Below are positions 1-7,039 of a stretch of DNA of 8,150 nucleotides, piece by piece (position 1 is the first letter of the stretch; each line of letters opens with the position of its first letter). Source of the DNA: Bacillota bacterium. GTDB lineage: Bacteria; Bacillota; Sulfobacillia; Thermaerobacterales; Thermaerobacteraceae. The stretch covers positions 1 to 8,150 of the forward strand of contig QGUQ01000073.1 of the NCBI GenBank assembly GCA_003242195.1, read 5' to 3'. The position numbers and the translations under genes are program-made. The notes under the pieces are model-generated. The model was given only the letters and a program-made list of their open reading frames with translations. It made no database searches and had not been told where the DNA came from.

Positions 1-3000
1 GGGCCCTTGAGCTCGGTGACCGAGCGCTTAGCGAAGTGGTTGACCAGCTCTGCATACGGGTACCGCCACGCCAGGCGCCGGCGTACCTCCTCGACGGCCT
101 CCCCGCGGACGGGCCGGTCCAGGGGCTCGCCGGCCTCGATGCGGCGCCAGAGGGGGTCTGCGGCCGTGTCTTCCTCCCCGGGTAGCAATTGCCGGACTTC
201 GTCCGGCGTCCACACCCTGACCAGCCAGCGGGACGGCTCGCCGCCGGGCGCCGAGCCCTGGCGTGAGCCCACCGCGCCCCGAGCCGTCCCGGCGCCCTCG
301 TCCGGCCCGGTGCCGGCCCCGGCGGTGACGGCCGCCGGGGGCTCACCGGCAGCCAGGAGCCGCAGCGGCTCCGCGTCGGGGTGGTGGACCAGTGCCGGCC
401 CCAGCCAGTCCAGGTAGCTGTCGGCTCCGGCCAGCACGGCGGGCGGCAGCGGGCCGCCGTCGCCGGAAGCAGCCGCCAGCCACTCGGCGGCGCGGCCCGG
501 CAGGTCCCGGGCGGTTCCCACCAGGATCAGCCGCTCGCGGGCGCGGGTCATGGCCACGTAGAGCACCCGCAGTTCTTCCGCCAGATCGGCCAGGCGGGCC
601 TCTTCCCGGACCGCCCAATAGGACAGGGAAGGGTAGCGGATCCGCAGCTCGGGATCGGCCACCTTGAGGCCCAGCCCCAGTTCCCGGTCGACCACGGCGT
701 CGCCCTTGTCCCGGGGGAAGGCGCCGCCCAGGTTGGCCACGATGACCACCGGGAACTCCAGGCCCTTGCTCTGGTGGATGGTCATCACCCGGACCACGTC
801 TTCGTCCTCGCCCAGGGCGGGGGCGATGCCCATGTCGTCGCCCCGCTCCCGCAGCCGATCGATGAAACGCAGGAACCGGAACAAGCCCTGGCGGGAGAAG
901 TGGTCGAACTGGCGGGCGCGCTCCAGCAGGGCCTCCAGGTTGGCCCGGCGCTGCTCGCCCCCGGGCATGCCGACGGCAAAGGCCGGAAAGCCGGTCTCGG
1001 CGTAGATCTGCTCGATGAGGCGGCTCAGCGGCGCCCGCCGGGCGACGGTGCGCCAGCGTTCGAGATCGTCGAGGAACCGGCGCAGGCGCTCCCGCAGCTC
1101 GGGTGGCACGGCTGCGCCGGCCGCGGCGGCCGGCGCCGGTTCTCCCCCTTCCTCGTCCCAGCCGGCGGCCGTGCACACGGCGGTGTAGAAGTCGGCCCCG
1201 GGCGCAGCCAAGCGGACGGCCGCCAACTCCGCCGCGCCCAGGCCCACGAGGGGCGACCGCAGCACGCTGGCCAGGGGCACGTCCTGGCGCGGGTTGTCGA
1301 TGAGGCGCAGCAGCGCCAGCATCACCTCGACCTCCAGCGCCTGGAAGTACCCGGTGCGGGAGCGGGCGTACACCGGGATGCCCAGGCGCGAGAGGACCTC
1401 CACGAACACGGGCGCCTGGCTGTGGACCGCCCGCATGAGGACGACGATGTCCCGGTAGCGGGCAGGGCGGTAGCGCCCCTCCCGCTTGTCCCACACGTGC
1501 AGGGGCGGCTGCCCTCCGGTCCCCTCCACCAGCTCCCGGATGCGCCGCGCCACCACCGCCGCCTCCCGCTCCAGCGAGCTGGCGTCCAGGGCCTCTTCCC
1601 CGTCCTCCTCACCGTCCTCGGGGCCAGGCCCGGTCTCGCCGACGCCGCCGGTGACGGCCTCGGAGATGGACGCGCCGTCCTCTTCCCCGCCGGCGCCGGC
1701 CTCCTCCCGCTCGATGAGATGGAACTCGACGGGCGCCTCGCCGGCCGCGTTCGCTCGACCGCTCTCCGGCGGCGGGTAGTCGGCGGCGGGGACCAGGGCG
1801 GCCGACTCATCGTAGGCCAGGCCTCCGAGGGCCGGTGTCATGATCTGCCGGAACACGAAATTGACGGCGTGGACCACGCTGGGCCGGCTGCGGAAGTTGG
1901 CGTTGAGCTCGATCCGCCCCGCCCGTTCTCCCGGCCCCTCCCCGCCGGCGTCGCGGGCAGGGGGAAAGGCGTGGTACTTGGCGAGGAACAAGCCGGGCTC
2001 CGCCTGGCGAAAGCGGTAGATGCTCTGCTTGACATCCCCCACCATGAACAGGTTGGGGTCGCCGTCCTCCCCGTCCCGCGCCACCAGCCGCAGGATCGCG
2101 TCCTGGACCTGGTTGATGTCCTGGTACTCGTCCACCAGGACCTCGTCGAAGCGGCGCCGGAACTCTCGCGCCACGTCCGAGGGGCGGAGCTCACCCGGTC
2201 CCGCGTCGGGGTCCAGGAGGAGGCGCAGGGCGTACCGCTCCATGTCGGTGAAGTCGATCAGGCCCCGCTCCTGCTTGGCGGAGCTCAGGGCGCGGTCGAA
2301 CTCCTTGACCAGCCCCACCAGGGCTGCCGCCAGCGGCGCCAGGCGCTCCGCGTCGCCGGCCACGTCCTCCGCGGCACGGCCGAACAGGCCGTCCAGCAGG
2401 TCTCGCAGGCGCTTCTTGACCCCGTCCCGCAGGCGGACGACCTGCTCCTTCCGCTCCTTCGCGGCCTCGTCCAGCCCCCGCAGGGGCGGCAACCGGTTCC
2501 ACGCGTTGGCGGCGACCAGCTCCCGCACGATGCCGTCCCAATCCAGGTCCTCCACCCGCCGGGCCAGGTGGCGAAGCCGGACCGCGTCCTGCTCCAGCAC
2601 CGGTTCCAGTTCGGCCGGCCACCCGGGCCTCCGGCACAGGGCCGCCGCCCGCTCCAGGCGCAGGGCCATGCGGTCCAGGTGGCGGGCCAGGGCGCGGCGC
2701 GCCGGCGCAAACCACGGGGATTCCTCCACGGGGCGGCCCCGGGCGCCGCCGAAGCGGGCCGCCAGCCGCTCCAACCACGATTCCGGCCACGGCTGGCTGT
2801 AGGCCAGCCGGTGCAAGTGCAACACGAGGTCCCGCAGCCGCTCGTCGGCGCGGCCGCCGTAACACTCCACCAGCGCCAGGAAGGTGCCGTCCGCCTCCGC
2901 GTAGCGCCGCTCGAACAGTTCCTCGAGCACCTCTTGCTCCAGCAGGTGGGCCTCGTGCTCGCTGAGGACCCGCATGGCCGGGTCCAGGCCCAGGCGGAAG

Positions 3001-3356
3001 AAGTACTGGCGCACGACGCGGAGGCAGAAGGAGTGGAGAGTGGAGATGGACGCACGGCCCAGGAGGGCAAGCTGGCGGCGCAGGCGCCGGTCCTCCGGTC
3101 GCTCGGCCACGGCCCGCTCCAGCCGGTCGCGGATGCGGTCCCGCATCTCCGCGGCGGCGGCCTCGGTGAAGGTCACCACCAACAGCCGGTCGATGTCCAC
3201 GGGGTCGCGCGGGTCCAGGATCCGCTGGATGATGCGCTCCACCAGCACCGACGTCTTGCCCGCCCCTGCCGCGGCGCTGACCAGCAGGTGGCGGCCCCGC
3301 AGGAAGATGGCGTCCCGCTGCGCCGGCGTCCAGCGTGCCTCACCGCCCGCCGTCAT
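1..3356 (-). CDS. addA: ATP-dependent helicase/nuclease subunit A, AddA (3' end cut by window edge)
   Basis: AddA is the UvrD/RecB-like motor of the AddAB complex: it unwinds DNA from double-strand breaks and, through a C-terminal RecB-family nuclease, cuts one strand to prepare RecA-loading tails. The frame is open from ATG 3356 to the left edge (1118 whole codons). Visible helicase motifs in order: Q-motif-like WTPAQ (residues 9-13), Walker A GAGKT (31-35, Lys34), VVTFTEAAAAEM (60-71), STLHSFC (105-111), DFTDM (368-372), Walker B VDEYQD (408-413), GDVKQSIYRF (440-449), NANFRSR (485-491), TIHQSKGLEF (859-868) and VLYVAMTRARER (931-942). It ends just after SVTELK (1112-1117), which normally leads into the nuclease domain, so the nuclease residues lie outside the window. 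Acidic (about 551-591) and Gly/Ala-rich (about 1004-1041) linkers make it longer up to this point than I expect for the Bacillus protein. The start overlaps the addB stop. Identity is near certain. Confidence 0.97.
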   Translation of the reverse strand, partial: MTAGGEARWTPAQRDAIFLRGRHLLVSAAAGAGKTSVLVERIIQRILDPRDPVDIDRLLVVTFTEAAAAEMRDRIRDRLERAVAERPEDRRLRRQLALLGRASISTLHSFCLRVVRQYFFRLGLDPAMRVLSEHEAHLLEQEVLEELFERRYAEADGTFLALVECYGGRADERLRDLVLHLHRLAYSQPWPESWLERLAARFGGARGRPVEESPWFAPARRALARHLDRMALRLERAAALCRRPGWPAELEPVLEQDAVRLRHLARRVEDLDWDGIVRELVAANAWNRLPPLRGLDEAAKERKEQVVRLRDGVKKRLRDLLDGLFGRAAEDVAGDAERLAPLAAALVGLVKEFDRALSSAKQERGLIDFTDMERYALRLLLDPDAGPGELRPSDVAREFRRRFDEVLVDEYQDINQVQDAILRLVARDGEDGDPNLFMVGDVKQSIYRFRQAEPGLFLAKYHAFPPARDAGGEGPGERAGRIELNANFRSRPSVVHAVNFVFRQIMTPALGGLAYDESAALVPAADYPPPESGRANAAGEAPVEFHLIEREEAGAGGEEDGASISEAVTGGVGETGPGPEDGEEDGEEALDASSLEREAAVVARRIRELVEGTGGQPPLHVWDKREGRYRPARYRDIVVLMRAVHSQAPVFVEVLSRLGIPVYARSRTGYFQALEVEVMLALLRLIDNPRQDVPLASVLRSPLVGLGAAELAAVRLAAPGADFYTAVCTAAGWDEEGGEPAPAAAAGAAVPPELRERLRRFLDDLERWRTVARRAPLSRLIEQIYAETGFPAFAVGMPGGEQRRANLEALLERARQFDHFSRQGLFRFLRFIDRLRERGDDMGIAPALGEDEDVVRVMTIHQSKGLEFPVVIVANLGGAFPRDKGDAVVDRELGLGLKVADPELRIRYPSLSYWAVREEARLADLAEELRVLYVAMTRARERLILVGTARDLPGRAAEWLAAASGDGGPLPPAVLAGADSYLDWLGPALVHHPDAEPLRLLAAGEPPAAVTAGAGTGPDEGAGTARGAVGSRQGSAPGGEPSRWLVRVWTPDEVRQLLPGEEDTAADPLWRRIEAGEPLDRPVRGEAVEEVRRRLAWRYPYAELVNHFAKRSVTELKG
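3353..3356 (-). other. ATGA stop-start overlap of addB and addA
   Basis: The addA ATG (3356-3354) and the addB TGA (3355-3353) share two bases, so the genes overlap by four (ATGA). This arrangement usually means translational coupling: a ribosome finishing addB can restart on addA. That would help make the two subunits in the 1:1 ratio of the AddAB heterodimer. The overlap is seen directly; the coupling is inferred. Confidence 0.9.
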
Positions 3357-6300
3357 GCTTCCCCACCCTCCTCGCGGCCGGGCCCGGCGTCCGGTGCGGG
3401 CTCCCCACCCGCCAGCCGCTCCCAGACGTCCCGCGGCGAGAGGGCCGGCAGGGGCCGGTACCGGTTGGTAGCCAGCCGGGGCTCGAACTGGCACACCGGC
3501 CGGAATACACAGGCCCGGCAGGGGGATTCATCCTTGTACCGGTACGGGGCCACGTCCGCTCGGCCTGCCAGCAGCCGTTCCCCCAGGTCGACGAGGCGGC
3601 GCTCGACGTGGCGGAACAAGCGCTCCAGCCGCGAGCGGTCGATGACGCGGGAGTTGCGGCTGGGAGCCCCGTCCTTTCGCAGACTGACGGGCACGAAGTC
3701 GTCGGGACGCCCCTCCCCATCGATGGCGGCGATGACCGCCGGGTCGTCCAGCACCCAGCCCCTGGCCCGTAACTTCTCTCGCCGCCGGCGGCGGGTTGCT
3801 TCTTCGGGATCCAGGGGCCGCGGGGCGTCCAGATAGGGATCGTGCACCGGGACGTACAGCAGGGCGGCCGGTTCAGCCGCCGCGTCCTCGCCCGGTACGC
3901 CCGGCAGCAGGGCGCCCGCCCCCCGCATCGCCACCAGGAGGTAGACCGCCAGCTGGAGGGACAGGCCGTAGTACACCTTGTCCAGGGCCAGGTCCCGCTC
4001 GCCGCTCTTGTAGTCGATGACCCGCACCAGCCAGCGGCCGTCCTCCGCCCGGGCCGCATCGATCCGGTCGATCCGGCCGCGGAGGACCAGACGCTCACCG
4101 CCGGGCAACGGGAAGGCGGGCGAGGGCAGCCGGGCACCGGGGCCGAATTCCACCTCCACTCCCAGGGGCCGGAAGGAGCCGCGGCGGGCCTGTTCCGTCA
4201 GATTCTCCACCGTGGCCCGCAGGGTCCGCCCGACGATGCCCAGCAGGTAGCGGTGGTAGGCGGTGCCCGTGGGGATCTCGTCCTCCAGGCGCGGGGCGAG
4301 TTCGGCCAGGACATCGCCCAGGAGGCCCCGCACTTGCTCGCCGTCCAGCTGGCCCCAGTCCAGACCGAGCTCGCCCAGGCGGCGCACCAGCAGGCTGAGG
4401 GCGGCATGGTAGACCCGGCCCAGACGTGGAGCATCCACACGGTAGACGTCCCGCTCCCGCAAACGCAGGCCGTAGGCCGCGAAGTGCTGGAAGGGACAGC
4501 TGGCGAAGCTCTCCAGCCTCGTCACGCTGGCCGCCAGCTGGCCGCCCCCCGACGGCTCCACTCCGTACAGCGCCCGGGCCAGGGCCGGCTCCAGGTCATC
4601 GACGCGGTTGCGGTATCCCAGGGCGGCCAGCGCGGCCCGAGCTCGCTCCCTCAGGCCGTCTTCCGTCACCGCCCACTGGTACAGGTCGAGCCAGGGCTCT
4701 TCCAGCGGCGCCCCCTCGCGGGCGCGGCGCAGCTGTCGGATCAGCGCCGCCACCACCTGGCCCGGCGTGGCCAGGGCGCCGGGGTCGTCCTCCGCCGCCG
4801 CGGGCGTCACCTCCAGCGCCGGCACCAGCGCCAGCAGCCTGCGGGTGACCCAGGAGGGCGTGACGGACCGGCCCTCCTCGTCTCCTACGGGGTAGCTGAT
4901 CCACAGCCGCTCGCTGGCCCGGGTGAGGGCGAGATAGGTCAGGTATTGCTCGTGCAGGGTGCGGACCCGTCCGGTCGGCCCCAGTTCCAGCCCGGCGGCC
5001 TCCAGCTCCTCGCGCTCCGTGTCGGAGAAGATGGCGTCCTCCTCCGCCCGGCGTGGAAAGGCGTCCTCCGTCGCCCCCAGGATCAGCACCGCCCGAACGT
5101 TGGGATGCCGGGAGCGCTCGACGGTGCCCGCCACCACCTGGTCCAGGCCGGGCGGGATCAGGCCCACCCGGAGACCCTCCAGGCCGGCCTCCAGGACCCG
5201 CAGGTAGTCCGCCAGGGTGAGCTCCAGATCGGGCAGGCTCTCCGCCGTCTGGTCCAGGAGCTCGACGATGCCGTTCCACACCTGGAGATGCTCCTGGGCG
5301 CGATCCAGGTCGCCAGCGGCCTCGGCTTCCTCGCTCCACCTCAGGATGCGTTCGGGCACGCCCAGGTCATCCAGGAGCGCATAGAGCGCCGCGCTCAGCT
5401 CCGGTACGGGCCGCGGCCGGTGCCGGGCCGCGGCCACCCGGTGGTGGAAGGCCAGTAGGTGGCGCACCGCCTCTTGGCGGATGCGGTTGACGGCCTCGAT
5501 CTCTTCCTCCTGCCGCTCTCCGGGCTCCTCGTCTTCCTCCAGGGTGAAACGGCGCCACCAACGCCACGGGCTGCCGTCGTACCATCGCCGCCCCCGGATG
5601 CCAAAGGCCAGCACGTAGTTCTCCAGGCGGTCCACCGCACTCCGGGACACGGGCACCAGGTCCGTCTTCAGGTAGCGGAAGACGGCCTCGTACGGCCAGT
5701 CGGCCGCCACCGTCTCCACGGCCGCCCGTACCAGTTCCACCAGCGGGTGATGGGGAACCGGGCGCCGCCGGTCGACGAAGAGGGGGATGCCGTGCTCTTG
5801 GAAGGCGGAAACCAGCAGGTCGTGGTAGGCTTCCAGGTCGCGGACGATCACCGCCACGTCCCGGTAACGGTACCCCTCCTCCCGCACCAGCCGCAGGATC
5901 TCCCGAGCGGCCGCCGCCACCTCGGCCCGGCGGTTGGGCGCGGCCACCAGCGACACTCCCTCGGCCGGCCCGGGATACCGCCTGCCGGGGAACCGAAAGA
6001 ACTCCCGCTCGATGTGGCCCAGGACCGGATTGCGGAAGCGGGGGAGCACGGGCCGTCCCTTCGGAGACGGCGGAGGGAGCAAGACGGGCGGCGCCACCGG
6101 CGTCCCCGTGCGTTCCGCCAGCTCCACCAGCTGCCGCCAGGTCACCAGGGTGGGATGGAAAAGGGACGAGTCATCCAGGCGTAGGTGGCGGGCGCCGCCC
6201 GCCGGCAGCTCGGCCGGGTCCAGGCAGAGGGTGACCTCCACCTGGCCGGCCACGCCCAGCAAGGCCCCGAGCACGGCCAGCTCCTGGGGGGTGAAGCCCG

Positions 6301-6943
6301 TGAAGCCGTCCACCCAGACCCGGGCACCCCGGCACCACGCGGCGCCCGGCAGCCGTTCCGCCAGTTGTCCGAGCTGCTGGGAGGGGTCGCTGAGGCCCCT
6401 CGCCGCCAGGTAGTCCTGGTACGCCTCCACCACCATCTGCAGGTCGTGTAGCTTGGCCGCCAGGACGCTCTCGCCGCGGCCCGCCTCCTCCAGCCGGGCG
6501 TACTGCCCCGCCAGGGTGCCGGCATCGTGGCCGTAGGCGGCCAGCTCGTCCAGGGTGGTGGCCAGGCGCTCGATGAACCCGGGGCGGTCGGCCACGCGGT
6601 CGAAGAGCCGCAGCCGGTCCGCCTGGCGGGCCAGCAGGGCGCGAAGCACCATGCGCTTGCCCAGGTCGCTGATCGTCGGCCGGGCCGCTCCCCCCGTTTC
6701 CTGCAGCACGTGCCAGGCCAGGCGCCGGAAGCTGACTACCTGGGCCCGGGCAAAGCCGCGCCGGCCGGTCCGGCCGGCCACCGCGCCCAGCAGCGCCTGC
6801 TCCATCTGGAAGGTGGCCTGCTCGGGCACCAGCAGGATGAGGGCCGGGCCCTCGCCTCCCCGCGCCAGTTCGTCGGCGATGGCCCGCAGGCAATACTCGG
6901 TCTTGCCGCTACCCGCTCTGCCGACGATGAACCGTAACGCCAC
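3353..6943 (-). CDS. addB: ATP-dependent helicase/deoxyribonuclease subunit B, AddB (complete)
   Basis: AddB is the second subunit of AddAB. In the family it cuts the strand opposite to AddA's and carries the Chi-recognition site in an inactivated helicase fold. This copy has 1196 residues, close to the Bacillus length of about 1166. The N-terminus has a Walker A, GRAGSGKT (residues 8-15), within eight residues of the start, the usual AddB arrangement, which supports the GTG at 6943. The helicase-like middle contains LILGATEDAFP (620-630) and LTYLALTRASERL (668-680). The C-terminal RecB-type nuclease shows GRIDRID (956-962), IDYKSG (976-981, Asp977 and Lys979) and QLAVY (997-1001). Four cysteines fit the [4Fe-4S] cluster that pins the nuclease domain: Cys816 in SCPFQHF, then Cys1142, Cys1145 and Cys1151 (C-x2-C-x5-C). 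All expected catalytic and cluster residues are present, so it should be active. It lies 96 bases after the upstream ATPase gene and overlaps addA by four bases. Confidence 0.98.
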   Translation of the reverse strand: MALRFIVGRAGSGKTEYCLRAIADELARGGEGPALILLVPEQATFQMEQALLGAVAGRTGRRGFARAQVVSFRRLAWHVLQETGGAARPTISDLGKRMVLRALLARQADRLRLFDRVADRPGFIERLATTLDELAAYGHDAGTLAGQYARLEEAGRGESVLAAKLHDLQMVVEAYQDYLAARGLSDPSQQLGQLAERLPGAAWCRGARVWVDGFTGFTPQELAVLGALLGVAGQVEVTLCLDPAELPAGGARHLRLDDSSLFHPTLVTWRQLVELAERTGTPVAPPVLLPPPSPKGRPVLPRFRNPVLGHIEREFFRFPGRRYPGPAEGVSLVAAPNRRAEVAAAAREILRLVREEGYRYRDVAVIVRDLEAYHDLLVSAFQEHGIPLFVDRRRPVPHHPLVELVRAAVETVAADWPYEAVFRYLKTDLVPVSRSAVDRLENYVLAFGIRGRRWYDGSPWRWWRRFTLEEDEEPGERQEEEIEAVNRIRQEAVRHLLAFHHRVAAARHRPRPVPELSAALYALLDDLGVPERILRWSEEAEAAGDLDRAQEHLQVWNGIVELLDQTAESLPDLELTLADYLRVLEAGLEGLRVGLIPPGLDQVVAGTVERSRHPNVRAVLILGATEDAFPRRAEEDAIFSDTEREELEAAGLELGPTGRVRTLHEQYLTYLALTRASERLWISYPVGDEEGRSVTPSWVTRRLLALVPALEVTPAAAEDDPGALATPGQVVAALIRQLRRAREGAPLEEPWLDLYQWAVTEDGLRERARAALAALGYRNRVDDLEPALARALYGVEPSGGGQLAASVTRLESFASCPFQHFAAYGLRLRERDVYRVDAPRLGRVYHAALSLLVRRLGELGLDWGQLDGEQVRGLLGDVLAELAPRLEDEIPTGTAYHRYLLGIVGRTLRATVENLTEQARRGSFRPLGVEVEFGPGARLPSPAFPLPGGERLVLRGRIDRIDAARAEDGRWLVRVIDYKSGERDLALDKVYYGLSLQLAVYLLVAMRGAGALLPGVPGEDAAAEPAALLYVPVHDPYLDAPRPLDPEEATRRRRREKLRARGWVLDDPAVIAAIDGEGRPDDFVPVSLRKDGAPSRNSRVIDRSRLERLFRHVERRLVDLGERLLAGRADVAPYRYKDESPCRACVFRPVCQFEPRLATNRYRPLPALSPRDVWERLAGGEPAPDAGPGREEGGEA
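3366..3373 (-). promoter_or_regulatory. Shine-Dalgarno site of addA, inside addB
   Basis: On the minus strand GAGGAGGG ends 9 bases before the addA ATG, with the GGAGG core about 10 bases away, at the long end of the usual spacing. It lies within the codons for the Gly/Glu-rich tail of AddB (GREEGGEA). The site supports the ATG at 3356 as the addA start, together with the usual short N-terminus before the WTPAQ motif. Confidence 0.75.
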
Positions 6944-6948
6944 CGTGT

Positions 6949-6954
6949 CACCCC
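6949..6954 (-). promoter_or_regulatory. Shine-Dalgarno site of addB
   Basis: GGGGTG lies five bases before the GTG start of addB on the minus strand and matches much of the GGAGGTGA consensus. A second GTG (6951-6949), inside this site, is in another frame and would give a short shadow product. The site therefore favours GTG 6943, which also places the Walker A at the normal distance from the N-terminus. Confidence 0.6.
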
Positions 6955-6968
6955 GTCGCTGGAGAAGT

Positions 6969-6980
6969 CACGGAACCGTG
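6969..6980. repeat. Short inverted repeat upstream of addB
   Basis: CACGG-AA-CCGTG, two five-base arms around two bases, lies 25 to 36 bases before the addB GTG. It stands out because the surroundings are mostly runs of G and C. It does not match the Bacillus LexA box (CGAAC-N4-GTTCG). It could be a small operator or an RNA hairpin, or chance. I see no convincing -35/-10 promoter in the 96-base spacer, so addB is probably read from a promoter upstream of the ATPase gene. Confidence 0.25.
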
Positions 6981-7013
6981 CCGGCCCGTTCCACGCCGGC
7001 CTTGCGACCCGGG

Positions 7014-7039
7014 CCCGCGGCCCGCGGGGTGGCGACCCC
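7014..7039 (-). repeat. Two overlapping GC-rich inverted repeats after the ATPase stop codon
   Basis: Immediately after the TGA of the ATPase gene the minus strand reads GGGGT-CGCC-ACCCC, a five-base-pair stem with a four-base loop (7039-7026). Overlapping it is a 15-base near-perfect palindrome with seven-base arms around one central base (7028-7014). It can also be seen as CCCGCGG occurring twice in tandem on the plus strand. The two structures share 7026-7028 and cannot both form fully. No run of T follows, so this is not a standard intrinsic terminator. It could be a weak terminator, an RNA-processing or stability element, or chance in GC-rich DNA. Confidence 0.4.

Noticed and set aside
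7..417. A plus-strand open frame of 136 codons near the left edge.
   Set aside because: Its Ser/Arg/Pro-rich translation has no motif and lies opposite AddA codons whose frame is confirmed by SVTELK at the edge and by motifs upstream.
343..1494. A 383-codon minus-strand frame inside addA, rich in Arg, Gly, Pro and Ala.
   Set aside because: It is the alternative frame of the same strand. The addA frame in this region carries helicase motifs such as TIHQSKGLEF and VLYVAMTRARER, so this one is a shadow.
6761..6777. CCGGCCGG-T-CCGGCCGG, a striking 17-base symmetrical repeat.
   Set aside because: It lies within addB and encodes a Gly/Arg run near residues 56-62. In DNA of this GC content such runs are expected from codon choice.
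3842..6937. A chain of long plus-strand open frames (3842-5458, 5459-6184, 6185-6451, 6527-6937) opposite addB.
   Set aside because: They are in register with addB codons and stop only where addB uses CTA (5458, 6184, 6451) or TTA (6937). Their composition is that of reversed GC-rich codons and no domain is recognisable. They are shadows of addB.
6944..7039. An internal promoter for addB in the spacer.
   Set aside because: I found no pair resembling TTGACA and TATAAT at 16-18 bases spacing, so I do not call one.
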